64,000 bases of DNA from Flavobacterium sp. (GCF_004211145.1 NZ_SEBS01000009.1:58672-122671), one strand, 5' to 3'; shown: positions 42,901 to 51,843, numbered from the stretch's first letter. The notes: generated by a model not told the origin, from the letters alone. Numbers and translations: made by a program.

Positions 42901-43872
42901 AAACGCGATCATGGCCGAATAGCTGATCTTGTGTTTCACCGCGAGTTCCTTCATGTCAGGCCACCAAACGTCCTTGACGAAATCAGTGATCGTGAGGTTC
43001 ATCTCGGATTTGATCGGTTCCGACTTGATGTCGTAAACGGGCGACGGAAAATCGTCGAGGAAAATCGTACTCGTATTCGCGATCGGGTATGGAATTCCTT
43101 CAAGGCCGCGCAACAGTCCCGAGAACAAAAGGCCTCGGTGAATTTTTTCGTATTCCAACGTCGTATTGTAAAAAATAACCTTCCCCTTGCCTATCGGATT
43201 TTCAACGACTGCAGGATATTCCCGATTGTTTATGGAAGTCGCAAGGATTTTTACGTCTTTCTTGAAATTCTTGCGCGCGTATCCGTAGTGGAGCTGTTGT
43301 TCTCCATACACTTTCCCTTTGAGGTTTGGCAAAAGCGCCGTGCTGAAAAAGAAACCTTTGGACGTAATATCGGTGTCGAAATCGTTCTCAGGTTTCAATC
43401 CGACGAAGAATCCCATACGACGATCTTCACTTGCCAATGGCAACAGCAATGTTCCGCCCGACGCGACAAAATCGGTGAGTCGGTTCAATGCCGCCTGATT
43501 CATTTTTTTGATGTCGGTCACACAGACCACGCGCGTCGATGCCGGAAACGCGGGCTTCGCATTGAAACCTTCAATGTCCTGCGAACGGAACGGCAATTTC
43601 GTGTAATCGCAGACTTTCCTGATGTTTCGGTCATTCGCTACGCTGGTGTTGCTCGCGTTATCCCGAATGTACATGATCAATGGCGTCTGGCTTTCACCCG
43701 GAAGCGTGTAATGGCGCAGTTCGGCTTTGCTGCCTTTGTTGTCGTCGTTAAAGAAACTGAAGTCGTCCGCATCGAAATTATCGAGCGACCCGCAACTCGC
43801 CGCTACGAACAGCGACAGCATCGCGAGAAAGCGCAACCGTATTTTCTTTTGTATTTGTGTTTGTTGGTTCAT
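39967..43872 (-). CDS. PelA-like deacetylase/PelB-like TPR-beta-barrel fusion lipoprotein
   Basis: The 1301-residue protein has a lipobox (LFVAASC, Cys27). Next are a Rossmann-like segment (about 60-260), then a DUF2194/PelA-type carbohydrate deacetylase with Asp273-Asp274 (FLDDFPSPVYD), His366, His371 and His375 (GHELAFHGYNH), and HFVHPDD. A helical TPR-like region (about 690-1040) follows, including YKKYIAINPEDYQTKAVMATVYHEQGRFLEAW. The C-terminal 250 residues are beta-barrel strands (GSGRVEYTDYGNFYVHAGLGA to KFYSNAFLLGVKHNL). In Pseudomonas these parts are on PelA and PelB. It would deacetylate and export the polymer. It is the last gene of the operon (2-base gap). The domain reading is strong; fusion function is inferred. 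Confidence 0.8.
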   Translation of the reverse strand: MNQQTQIQKKIRLRFLAMLSLFVAASCGSLDNFDADDFSFFNDDNKGSKAELRHYTLPGESQTPLIMYIRDNASNTSVANDRNIRKVCDYTKLPFRSQDIEGFNAKPAFPASTRVVCVTDIKKMNQAALNRLTDFVASGGTLLLPLASEDRRMGFFVGLKPENDFDTDITSKGFFFSTALLPNLKGKVYGEQQLHYGYARKNFKKDVKILATSINNREYPAVVENPIGKGKVIFYNTTLEYEKIHRGLLFSGLLRGLEGIPYPIANTSTIFLDDFPSPVYDIKSEPIKSEMNLTITDFVKDVWWPDMKELAVKHKISYSAMIAFDYKNNVEPPFLFDQWDSHKIKANKKTEVLSDWLIFDSKKNGHELAFHGYNHVEFKKGHWKNPEFIGMALKAVQKKWGIANYGPLPVTYVPPSNIIDKDGVQYLRKGMPSIQYLCSLYLGDQAEGGGREFDFDPYNKDFFDYPRISDGFYLETDKSFSLESMYLYTGIWTHFVHPDDIYQIPSPFNKSAGDFDLRNSRELGWRKTKGKPTSMFGEFSNLLDAMAKTYPQLRYVNAGEGGKIVNDWRASHFIHKKADGLYTVVESEPEKSLGNTQYWFMYSGYQAAPKMDASLQREEALYSKTPFLDGFLYSIYTHKSSLTVSDLNDKTPSQLKESAKVVKSVAQQYKAYQAKFKKYMLGTPDSKYVEEDSEALLDKEMFQLSQQLLKKPTIDSTQWNKYAKFMAWDREKPVDPWKLLEEYCVKYPTPENIMYSKELDRVIGYPNDLTREKWMSAQLIVTPNDVHLLNSYVASFYSDENQEKIKKALQALLKVETNFDTYLQYLQHLLTYEPETAKQEIDKIKPEEKYSPIASDAAWMYADHNDYEKAYAWSVLSDDIDFGSKMSWLMELKAYKPLEAEYKKYIAINPEDYQTKAVMATVYHEQGRFLEAWVLAKSLPDSPEKDELRAMLNKDVVYVEEELQQLLIVKHPELFYPEVLAALTKDYRKQFGDFVALKSAMETNKDLPQFFKNSLTYGHFDKKKRMHSFSFTYAKMYDIDIDLFDPKDNVTASAYGLQYQFNNAVDAEKLQYWGSGRVEYTDYGNFYVHAGLGASKNYGKNFLSVEARLFPAETGPAYRKEIYRTQAVAYGEFYFFKHLNQNITVEGNYYTPSKSKTPVKIDASYEVILTSKTIWDNGADVRMKFLPFAEVSFSQGSIGTTANANTEFGYPYWMLDERLYYGGGLGWRYGKLESDLTARLEAAYFLDDYSGNFMRYTGEANWQIWDYTSISATMEMYTQDKFYSNAFLLGVKHNLKKKQKK

Positions 43873-43874
43873 TT

Positions 43875-45848
43875 TTAGAATATCAGGTCGGATGTTCGGC
43901 TTGACTTGGGCTCGTTGACTATTTCATAGACTTTGACATGGTCGTTGTCGTAAAACAGTTCAACTTTTCTTCCTCTTTTCTTGAGCAAAGCCAGCTGATC
44001 CATTAATATAGGTTTGAGTTCTCCGTTTTCAGCATAGACCTCAGAATCGGCGGCCTTTTCCTCATCGAAAACGAATACGAGCACACTTTTGGGAATGATC
44101 TCATCAGGATGCTGTTTGACAAATTTGGGATTGTTTATGTTCTTGAAATACACCGAATCCTGCTGCGGATAATCGTAAATAAAGTCAGAGTAGTTCATGA
44201 AAAAGTGCTTGTTCGTACTCAGCGTTTGCGTCATGTTGTTGTTGACGACGGCATACGAATACGGGAAATAATTGCGCGTGATGTTGTCGTAAGCTTCGAG
44301 GACTTCGCGCTGCGCGGGATCGGATTCGGTCAATTTGTCGAAATTCGTCTGTTGATAAAAAGCCGCAGCCGAAACGCCGCAAACCAACACGACGGCCACG
44401 AACGCAATCCTGATTTTGCCTAAGCGAGCATACAAAGGCATGAAAACCCTGATTACCGACGCGAGGCAGATTCCGGCCACGATCGGCATGAAGACCGCGA
44501 GGCCCTGGGTAAGCAAATCGTCGTCGATCCATGAGTTGTTCATCGATCGGAGCACGAGCAAAAGATTGAAATAAATCAGGAACGCCAATGCCGCGCGACA
44601 ATCTTCCTTCTTGAAAATCGCAAACGCCAGCAGTAACAGCAATGCGCCTGCCGATGCTATCCTGTAATACAATAGCAACGTATCGAGTTCCACGACGAGC
44701 TGCGGAATATACGTATAGGAACTTACCGCGAGCAAATTCGAATGCAGGAACATCTTGAGATCGGTTTGGAAATACATACCGAAAAGCGTGTACATTCCAA
44801 TGATACAAACCACCGACATCAAATACGAAAGCAATCCGACCCATTTGAAATTGCCCGATTTTTTCTTTGCGAAGAAGATTCCGACGAGCATGAATGGCGG
44901 AAACAAGATCGTAAGCGTGAACAGATCGATAAGGCCGATCACGAAAAATGCGACGAGGAAACTGAAGAAAAATTGCCATTTGCTCATTTTGAGCACGCCG
45001 GGTTTCAGGTAATACACCATGACGGGAAGCCCGAACGTGAGCGCGAGGAATACCGGACGGTTCTGCAAAACGTAGTAAATATTTACGGGCGATAACGTGT
45101 AAACGACCGTGAATGTCAACGCTGCGATCACGGGCGCGATGTTCTTGGATTGGGTGACTTTGCGTACGACCCAGAACATGAGCACGCCGATTAGGATCGA
45201 TTCGAGGATCCCGATGGACTGCAACGCGATTTCAGGCGTGACGTTCGCGATCTTTCCGTAAAAATTCACGTAGGCCAAATCCCCTACTACGGTCGATTCG
45301 CCCGCAAACCAATTCTGCAGGTCGAACCCGATCACGGTTTCAAGGTCGGCGATCCAAACCGGAGAAAGCGAATACGAATCGTATTTGAAGAAATAAACGC
45401 GGCTCGCGAATGTGATGATAGACAGCACGATGACCAGCAGCAATACATACAGGCCGCTTTCCTTGCTTTTCTTTTTCTTCTTGAATTTGAACCAGGCCGT
45501 TTTCGGATAGCTGATCTCGATGCGTTGCAACACGAGACTCACGTTGTTGCGCACGACATTGTTGTAATATGTTATCGGATGTCGCAGGTTTTTCAGCCCG
45601 ATGTAGTCGATCGCAATGATCATGATCAAGATAATCACGCAATTCACGAGACTGTAGATGTTTAGCTGGACGGTCGCGAAAATGACGACGCCCATTATCG
45701 TGCCGTATCGGAACCATTGCCACACCAGGAATTCCAGGAAATTGTTCGACCCCGACGTGTTCACGAACTTCCTGTTCAGATAATAGATGAACAGCAGCAT
45801 GAAGCACAGCCGGATGAATCCCCACAATATGGAACTGGTTAATGGCAT
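43875..45848 (-). CDS. Large multi-pass membrane protein of the Pel-like operon, unassigned
   Basis: The 657 residues begin with about four helices, a lysine-rich cytoplasmic stretch (KFKKKKKSKESG near 125), then about ten more helices. A periplasmic-looking C-terminal domain of about 150 residues follows (TESDPAQREVLEAYDNITRNYFPYS onward). A segment WIADLETVIGFDLQNWF after helix 5 could be an extracytoplasmic loop as in GT-C type glycosyltransferases, but no DxD or ExD motif is certain. No PelD GAF/GGDEF, PelE TPR or PelC domain is seen. It lies 2 bases from the fusion gene and 3 bases from the GH114 gene, so it belongs to the operon. It is new to me as a Pel component. Confidence 0.7.
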   Translation of the reverse strand: MPLTSSILWGFIRLCFMLLFIYYLNRKFVNTSGSNNFLEFLVWQWFRYGTIMGVVIFATVQLNIYSLVNCVIILIMIIAIDYIGLKNLRHPITYYNNVVRNNVSLVLQRIEISYPKTAWFKFKKKKKSKESGLYVLLLVIVLSIITFASRVYFFKYDSYSLSPVWIADLETVIGFDLQNWFAGESTVVGDLAYVNFYGKIANVTPEIALQSIGILESILIGVLMFWVVRKVTQSKNIAPVIAALTFTVVYTLSPVNIYYVLQNRPVFLALTFGLPVMVYYLKPGVLKMSKWQFFFSFLVAFFVIGLIDLFTLTILFPPFMLVGIFFAKKKSGNFKWVGLLSYLMSVVCIIGMYTLFGMYFQTDLKMFLHSNLLAVSSYTYIPQLVVELDTLLLYYRIASAGALLLLLAFAIFKKEDCRAALAFLIYFNLLLVLRSMNNSWIDDDLLTQGLAVFMPIVAGICLASVIRVFMPLYARLGKIRIAFVAVVLVCGVSAAAFYQQTNFDKLTESDPAQREVLEAYDNITRNYFPYSYAVVNNNMTQTLSTNKHFFMNYSDFIYDYPQQDSVYFKNINNPKFVKQHPDEIIPKSVLVFVFDEEKAADSEVYAENGELKPILMDQLALLKKRGRKVELFYDNDHVKVYEIVNEPKSSRTSDLIF

Positions 45849-45851
45849 TTC

Positions 45852-46658
45852 TTAGTTGAATTTTGGCATGGTCTGCAATTCGATACTCCCGATGAAGTAA
45901 TCGTAACCCAGTGATTTGATGCGGTGCACGACTTGTTTGTACAACTTTTCAGTGTCGGCGTATTCGATCAAAAGGATTGGCAGATTCTGGTTTTTATTGA
46001 TGGCGTCAAGTTTTGCGACATATGCCTTGAAATCGGCTTCGTTACGGAGTTTGTATGTCTTGTCGTCGAACGTGTAATTCGTCGCGATTGATTCCATGAG
46101 AAGCGCGTCCACGTACGGCGCGGTTTCAGCGGCGAGTTCGAGGCCGGCGTTTTGGATGAAAATCTTGTCGGGATAAGTTTCCGACATCTTCTTGAGCAGG
46201 TTCACCAAATCGGCTTTTTGGTTCGGTTGCGCGCCGAATGTCGTATAATTGTCGACGTTATCAAGGAATAGCCCGTCGTATCCTTTTTCCATGATGCCAT
46301 CCATGATGCGCAACAATGTCGAAACCGTTTTCTCGGACTTCAAGTCGAGATAGTAACTGTCCCAGATTTCGTTTTTTCCGGCCGTATGATCTTTCAAATC
46401 CTTGTAATGGGGCGCGTTCGCGTTCACCTCGCCTATGCTGATATACGCGACGACTTTTTCGTTCTGCGACTTGATTTTTCGGATCTCGTAAATATTGTAG
46501 AACTGGGATTCGAGAATCACATAGCTGTAGCCTTTGATTTCCTCAGGGTCGAGCCTGCCATAACAAACCAGCACGCTGCTTTTTGCAACCGGCGGCGCGA
46601 TGGTATTTGCCGAAACTAACGACGGCAACAGGAAAAGGAAAAGTCTAGTAAGCCGCAT
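45852..46658 (-). CDS. GH114-type endo-alpha-1,4-galactosaminidase (PelA hydrolase domain)
   Basis: The 268 residues carry a signal peptide (RLTRLFLFLLPSLVSAN) and a TIM-barrel of the GH114 family: VAYISIGEVNA, GLFLDNVDNYTTFG, KIFIQNAGLELA and ALLMESIATNYTFDD. The family includes the hydrolase domain of PelA, which cuts partly deacetylated alpha-1,4-GalNAc polymer. Here it is a separate gene, while the deacetylase part is fused to the exporter at 39967-43872. Its start overlaps the PelG gene end by 14 bases. It may trim the polymer during export. Confidence 0.85.
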   Translation of the reverse strand: MRLTRLFLFLLPSLVSANTIAPPVAKSSVLVCYGRLDPEEIKGYSYVILESQFYNIYEIRKIKSQNEKVVAYISIGEVNANAPHYKDLKDHTAGKNEIWDSYYLDLKSEKTVSTLLRIMDGIMEKGYDGLFLDNVDNYTTFGAQPNQKADLVNLLKKMSETYPDKIFIQNAGLELAAETAPYVDALLMESIATNYTFDDKTYKLRNEADFKAYVAKLDAINKNQNLPILLIEYADTEKLYKQVVHRIKSLGYDYFIGSIELQTMPKFN

Positions 46659-48258
46659 AATAGTAATAATCGAGATTTTTATAGAATTTTTTGACCGATA
46701 TCGATGTCATGATCATGAAGACGATTCCGCCCGAAAGCAAACCGACGACGCTGTATTCGTACGCTACGAATCGGCTTAGGATAAAACCTACTGAAAAGTT
46801 TACGATGCACGAAATAACTATGGCTCTCAATGGTTTATCAGGCTGACCTAAAGTAAAAAGGCAAAGCGTGTTGAGCATTCCCCAACCCAGGAACAGATAA
46901 CCCAAACCTCCGATGAAGCACACGCGAATGCTGACCGGATCGAGCGTTTCATGAAACTGCCCGGCATAACCCCATTTGGCGAACATCATAAAGTAAACAA
47001 GGATGAAAACGCCAATTCCAGTAGCCACAAGCATCGTCACATGTTGCCAATACATGCGGTATAAATCTTTTCCGAACTTGGAAACGTTCTGGGCCGACAC
47101 GGTTTTTTGCCCGATGTCCATGAACTTCGAAAACGACGCGATCGCAAATTCCAGCACGCCCGCAAGCAACAGGAAAACCAAAATCGCGAAATCCATTCCC
47201 AATTCGTAGTTCTTTTCGAAATACACTACAAATGGAAGCGGACCGTTATGATCGGCTGACCACGCGAGCAATCGGTCGATGAAAATGAAGATGTAGATCG
47301 CAAGTCCGTAAAGGAAGAATTTGTAATTGTGGTAGAAAAACAAGTTCGGTTTTACTTCGAGGTTCGATTTCGCATTCTTTTGGGCGAGCAATCGTTTGAA
47401 GTACACGCGAAGGAAAATCCAGGCCGTCAAAACCGCCGTCGCGATGCCGATCCAGTGCGTGAAATACGTCATGATCGGCGTGAGTTGCTTGAGCAAGATC
47501 GCAACCGTAGTTCCCAAAGTGATCGCCACGGTAATTACCCAACGCTGGTCGAGCGTGTGCAAAGGCGCGAGCAAGAGTACGAGCAACCCGATGAGCAGCG
47601 CATACGTGAACACGACGAAAAGGAAGGAATACGGATAAATATGGAAAAATAAATTGCAGATGAAAATCGCACCCAAAACCGCGAAAATCGACAAAGACCC
47701 GATCTTCAAAAGATAATTCACGGTGCGCTTGGTCATCACATAATCGGCGTGGTTCCAATAGAAAGAGGCTTGTCGGCCAATGACCTGGACGAATCCGCCC
47801 GTCGAGACGAGACCTACGATGACGCCCAAAACCACGGCGGTCGACTGCAGGTTGTTGAATCCGACGAACGTCCAGAGCGAATACCCGAAATAAATGATCG
47901 CGATGATCTGCAACAACACGGGAAACAAATGGAAAATACCCTGGGAATAATACTGGGCGAAAATTTTGGCCTTCACAGCCATGTAATCCGAAACGGGAAT
48001 CGTCTGCGGATTGTTGAGCTCTGCTTCGCGTTCCTTGATGTTCTTGGCGCCTTTGTGCTCTTCAGAAGTCGTGAGCTCGTAGTAAACCAAATCAGCCAGA
48101 TCGTAAATCGACGGCATCCCGAAATCAGATTTCGTGTCGATGTCGCGAATACCCAAAGATTCGATCGCAGCCACAACAACACGGTTGCTTACGGGCTTGC
48201 CGACCTTGTCTCTGATGTCAACGATCAGGGATTTTATATTTTCATTTTGAATTTCCAT
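46645..48258 (-). CDS. pelG: PelG-like polysaccharide transporter
   Basis: From ATG 48258 (the longer frame starts with TTG) the product is 537 residues with about 12 membrane helices in the MOP/Wzx-like pattern of PelG. Segments such as STGGFVQVIGRQASFYWNHADY, FTHWIGIATAVLTAWIFL and FEKNYELGMDFAILVFLL match that family in my reading. It has a soluble N-terminal region of about 90 residues (VDIRDKVGKPVSNRVVVAAIESLG), longer than in Pseudomonas PelG. PelG and PelF act together at the inner membrane to make and move the polymer. It lies 39 bases after pelF. Confidence 0.8.
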   Translation of the reverse strand: MEIQNENIKSLIVDIRDKVGKPVSNRVVVAAIESLGIRDIDTKSDFGMPSIYDLADLVYYELTTSEEHKGAKNIKEREAELNNPQTIPVSDYMAVKAKIFAQYYSQGIFHLFPVLLQIIAIIYFGYSLWTFVGFNNLQSTAVVLGVIVGLVSTGGFVQVIGRQASFYWNHADYVMTKRTVNYLLKIGSLSIFAVLGAIFICNLFFHIYPYSFLFVVFTYALLIGLLVLLLAPLHTLDQRWVITVAITLGTTVAILLKQLTPIMTYFTHWIGIATAVLTAWIFLRVYFKRLLAQKNAKSNLEVKPNLFFYHNYKFFLYGLAIYIFIFIDRLLAWSADHNGPLPFVVYFEKNYELGMDFAILVFLLLAGVLEFAIASFSKFMDIGQKTVSAQNVSKFGKDLYRMYWQHVTMLVATGIGVFILVYFMMFAKWGYAGQFHETLDPVSIRVCFIGGLGYLFLGWGMLNTLCLFTLGQPDKPLRAIVISCIVNFSVGFILSRFVAYEYSVVGLLSGGIVFMIMTSISVKKFYKNLDYYYYAAY

Positions 48259-48296
48259 AGATTTGGGGGGAAATGGAATCAAATGCAATCAGGATG

Positions 48297-49835
48297 TTAA
48301 GACGCTTCCTGTCTTTCCAGCTCGATAAAGATTGGTTCAACAATTTGCTTGGTACGTTTGGTGAGCATGCGGTCATACACTTGCTCGTATTCTGAAATGA
48401 ATTTACCGATGGTAAAATTCTCAATTACTTTTTTACGGGCGTTGATTCCCATGCCGCGACGCATTTCCTCATTCTGGAGCAAAGTTACGACAGCGTTTCC
48501 GATTTCGACGTAATCTTTCGGTTTGCAGATGAATCCGCAAGAATTGTCGAGAGCCTCGGTCACACCACCGACATCGGTAGCTACGACAGGTATTCCGCAA
48601 CTCATCGATTCAAGAACCGTGTATGGGAAACCTTCAGAGATCGAAGTCAGGATCGAAATATCGCCTTCGCAGAACAATTCATGCGGTTTTGCATGGTAGC
48701 CCGCGAGGATGAAGTTCTCTTCCAATCCAAGTTCCTTGATGAGTTTGTTACATTCGGCCGTATATTCAGGTACGGCGTTGTTGTCGCCATATACTAAATA
48801 CTTTACGTTCGGGATCGCTCCTTTTACGACTGAGCACGACTTGATCATCGTGATGATGTCTTTCAATTCGAAGATACGCGCTGCGGCAACAACCGTCGGC
48901 GTCATCGTCAAGTGTTCGGGTTTCTTTTTCGGAACGAATAATTTATGGTCGATTCCGTTGTAGATCACATCGATTTTCTTCGGGTCGGCTCCGTACATTT
49001 TCTCCCAGGTCATATTGAATTTGTTCACCGAAAGTATCCTGTCGGCTTTGTAATACACCAGACTTGTGATCGCTTCCGAGAATTTGATCAACATCTGCTT
49101 AAGGAAAAACGAGTATTCCGACGAATTGATCGCGATCAAACGCTCACGGATGAAAACTCCGTGCTCGGTAACGATCATCGGCGTCCCGTATTTGTACTTG
49201 AGGACAAGTGCCGGAATTACCGGAAAACCTGACAACGTCAAATGCGAAAGGTCGGCTTTCGGGACATCGATGGAAAGCGGAATCAAGAATCTATAGATCC
49301 AACGCATGGCAACGGTAAGGTCGTAAAGCGTGGCTTCGATATCGCCGTCGGCCGAGATGATGTCGCTCATCATGTAGCAGAACATATCCCAAACCTGCTT
49401 GCTGCGCATGGTTTTCTTGTAATCGTGTTTTTGGAAATAACGCCACATGTCGAAAACGACGTCGTCCATGTCCTCGCTGTCGGGAACCTGTGCGTATATC
49501 GCATTGATGAGGCGTTCGAAAATCGGCAGGAAAATGGTGTCGATGTCGTTGTCCAGCGTGTTTTCCTTACGCTCGACGAACTTGTAGAATTTCTTTCCGT
49601 AGCTGATCATCTCCTGAGGCTCAAGCGGCGACCAAAGCGGCACTTGCACTACTCCGGCTACGTTTTCGCTGAGTTCGTATTTTGACTTTGTTTCAAAATC
49701 GGCGTTGATGCTGTAAAGCGTGTAGTTCGAATTACTCACGTCGTTACACAACATATGCGCCCAGGTCGATACCCCGCCACCATTGTACGGGTAAGTTCCT
49801 TCGAGAATCAATAACACATTGTACTTTTCACTCAT
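48297..49835 (-). CDS. pelF: PelF-like GT4 glycosyltransferase
   Basis: The 512 residues start KYNVLLILEGTYPYNGGGVSTWAH, the characteristic PelF N-terminus with the GGVSTW loop. The rest has two Rossmann domains with HGVFIRERL, GADPKKIDVIYNGID and the GT4 donor motif EGFPYTVLESMSCGIPVVATDVGG. In Pseudomonas PelF polymerises GalNAc-type residues from UDP-sugars in the cytoplasm. It is the first gene of the operon, with a good promoter match at 49992-50020. The assignment to PelF rather than another GT4 is supported by the N-terminal signature and the neighbouring PelG and PelA-like proteins. Confidence 0.87.
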   Translation of the reverse strand: MSEKYNVLLILEGTYPYNGGGVSTWAHMLCNDVSNSNYTLYSINADFETKSKYELSENVAGVVQVPLWSPLEPQEMISYGKKFYKFVERKENTLDNDIDTIFLPIFERLINAIYAQVPDSEDMDDVVFDMWRYFQKHDYKKTMRSKQVWDMFCYMMSDIISADGDIEATLYDLTVAMRWIYRFLIPLSIDVPKADLSHLTLSGFPVIPALVLKYKYGTPMIVTEHGVFIRERLIAINSSEYSFFLKQMLIKFSEAITSLVYYKADRILSVNKFNMTWEKMYGADPKKIDVIYNGIDHKLFVPKKKPEHLTMTPTVVAAARIFELKDIITMIKSCSVVKGAIPNVKYLVYGDNNAVPEYTAECNKLIKELGLEENFILAGYHAKPHELFCEGDISILTSISEGFPYTVLESMSCGIPVVATDVGGVTEALDNSCGFICKPKDYVEIGNAVVTLLQNEEMRRGMGINARKKVIENFTIGKFISEYEQVYDRMLTKRTKQIVEPIFIELERQEAS

Positions 49836-49991
49836 AATTAGAGGCTATTAGTTTCCTTGTCGCCGACGCCCAAATTTTTGTTGAGCGCCCGCAAAATCAG
49901 TTTTCTAATCTTAGGTTGGTGGCATTCGGGAGAGAAAACAAATTGACTACGACGTATTGCATTTCTTTCCCGTTAGTTGTTTAGGATGAAG

Positions 49992-50020
49992 CAAAGGTAG
50001 GCCAATGGAATTGCCTGCAA
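49992..50020 (-). promoter_or_regulatory. Bacteroidota-type promoter for the Pel-like operon
   Basis: On the minus strand TTG (50020-50018) and TACCTTTG (49999-49992, matching TAnnTTTG) are 18 bases apart. The predicted transcript would carry about 150 bases of leader before pelF. The rest of the 347-base gap 49836-50182 holds no gene. Confidence 0.7.
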
Positions 50021-50182
50021 AAAAAGTTCTGTTGAACTTAAAATAAAGTCGATGAAATGCACAATTGTTAATATACTATGCAGATGTGCCTGTTTTTTTT
50101 GCCGATTATCGAACGAACGGACTGATTGTTAACGATAAACAACAAGAAATAACTTATAAAAATCGTAAATAACTTACAGTTT

Positions 50183-51712
50183 TCAGTCGACCATCGCCTC
50201 TCGGAATTTCTTTCCGACCAAGAGCGCGAGCTTGCTTTTGTAGTCGTCCACGAGCCATTCGCGATAGTTCTTGCTCGTGTGGCTCAAACAGGACGCGTAG
50301 CGCTTCATGCGCGAACGGATGTCCTCGTCGAGATCTCTCGTAAGTTGACGCGCTTCTGGCAAAGTTTCGCTGTTGTCGACGCACATGTTGGCGTGCTGTT
50401 CGAGTGATTTCTCGAATACGACCTTCGAACGCTGGTTCGCGGCCAAAGCCAGGCGATGCTCTTCATCGACATCGAAATCGACGTTCTCGGTCTTCGCGAA
50501 TTTGGCGCGCAATTCAGGCGGCATCTGATAACGGAAATACAATTCGATTTCGGCGTCGTCGCGCAGGTTTTCGAGATACCATTCGGGCGACCTAAAAATC
50601 AGCTGCCAGTCCACGGGTTCGTCCCACATTCCGAATCGGGCGGCGTTATTTCCCAAATCGATCACGAGGAAATCGCTTTTCCCGGGAAGTTTCCTCGAGC
50701 CGCGGCCGATCATCTGGAAATACAGCGTGAGCGATTTCGTGGCGCGGTTCAGGATGATGCTTTCCACGGTCGGTTCATCAAAACCTGTCGTAAGGATCCC
50801 AACCGACGTCAAAATCGCATCGGGCGTTTTGCGAAACCACGTCAGGATGTCGCGTCTTTCCTCGGCTCCCGTGGTATTGTCGAGATGGCGGATCGGATAA
50901 CCGGCCTCCTTGAAAGTGTCGTACACATAAAGCGACGTATTGATTCCGTTGTTGAAGATGAGTGTCTTTTTTCCGAGAGATTTCTCAGTATAAGCGTGCA
51001 GCAGTTTCTCCTGCATGAGCATCGTCGAATACAATTCCTCTGAAGATTTTACCGTGTAATCGCCGTTGATCCCGACTTTGAGCGAGGTCAACCCGACGTC
51101 GTACGTATATGTCGAAGCCTTTGCGAGGTAACCGTTATCGATGAGCGATTTGATCGTGTCGCCCGTGATCAACTCGTTATAGTTCTGGTACATCGGCAAT
51201 CGGATGTTCGAGCTCAAAGGCGTCGCGGTCACGCCCAAGATGAATGAATTCTTGAACGAAGCCAGCAATTTTCGGAACGAGTTGTAATGCGCCTCATCGA
51301 TGATCACCAAACCGATGTTGTCGAGATGCAATTTCGCGTCGTTGATACGGTTTTTCAATGTTTCGACCATCGCCACGAAGCACGAATACTCGTTCTGGTC
51401 GGGCAAATCCTTGACGTTGCTGTTGATGATCTTGTTCTTGACATCGAAACCCGTGAGCATCTTCGACGTCTGACGGCACAATTCGATGCGATGCGTGAGG
51501 ACGACTACTTTCTTGTCGTGCTTTTCGAGATATCGGCGCACGATTTCTGAGAAAATGACCGTTTTCCCGCCGCCCGTCGGCAATTGGTAAAGCAGGTGAT
51601 AATTGGGCGCAGCGTTGTCGAGGCGCTCAAAAATTGCGTCGATATCGCCTTTTTGATAGCCGTAAAGTTCCTTCCGTCCGCTCGTTTCTGCCGCTAAATC
51701 CCCTGTTTGCAT
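50183..51712 (-). CDS. SF2 DEAD/DEAH-box helicase
   Basis: The 509 residues (ATG 51712; a TTG at 51727 is the alternative) have the helicase motifs: Q-like KGDIDAIFERL, Walker A PTGGGKTVIFSEI, Ia VLTHRIEL, DEAH box IIDEAHY, motif III ATPLSS, motif V TTGFDEPTVE and motif VI QMIGRGSRKL. The C-terminal 150 residues are not assigned. Such proteins resemble the R subunit of type III restriction or RadD-type helicases, but no methylase or nuclease partner is nearby. A -7 element TACTTTTG lies at 51740-51733. It probably acts on DNA. Confidence 0.8.
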   Translation of the reverse strand: MQTGDLAAETSGRKELYGYQKGDIDAIFERLDNAAPNYHLLYQLPTGGGKTVIFSEIVRRYLEKHDKKVVVLTHRIELCRQTSKMLTGFDVKNKIINSNVKDLPDQNEYSCFVAMVETLKNRINDAKLHLDNIGLVIIDEAHYNSFRKLLASFKNSFILGVTATPLSSNIRLPMYQNYNELITGDTIKSLIDNGYLAKASTYTYDVGLTSLKVGINGDYTVKSSEELYSTMLMQEKLLHAYTEKSLGKKTLIFNNGINTSLYVYDTFKEAGYPIRHLDNTTGAEERRDILTWFRKTPDAILTSVGILTTGFDEPTVESIILNRATKSLTLYFQMIGRGSRKLPGKSDFLVIDLGNNAARFGMWDEPVDWQLIFRSPEWYLENLRDDAEIELYFRYQMPPELRAKFAKTENVDFDVDEEHRLALAANQRSKVVFEKSLEQHANMCVDNSETLPEARQLTRDLDEDIRSRMKRYASCLSHTSKNYREWLVDDYKSKLALLVGKKFREAMVD

Positions 51713-51843
51713 GTCTGGTTTGTCCAATTTTGCAAAAGTACGGTGAAAAAAAAGTTTTCCTACGACGTTATCGTTAAATTTATCGAACGGCTATGTTTCG
51801 CGATTGCCGATCATTTGCGTATCTTGTTGTAAAAAGCAAAGTT

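Noticed and set aside
42847..43878. 343-codon plus-strand frame opposite the PelA/PelB fusion gene
   Set aside because: It is antisense to a clearly coding frame with domain motifs; its own translation is arginine- and histidine-rich without any domain. Such long antisense frames are common here because of the codon bias (TCG/CGA).
44185..44979. 264-codon frame within the Pel-operon membrane protein gene
   Set aside because: Out-of-frame shadow; composition is unlike a membrane or soluble protein, and the main frame has regular membrane helices.
50183..51712. Restriction-modification or phage-defence system around the SF2 helicase
   Set aside because: No methylase, nuclease or other defence gene is adjacent; neighbours are the exopolysaccharide operon and a secreted protein.
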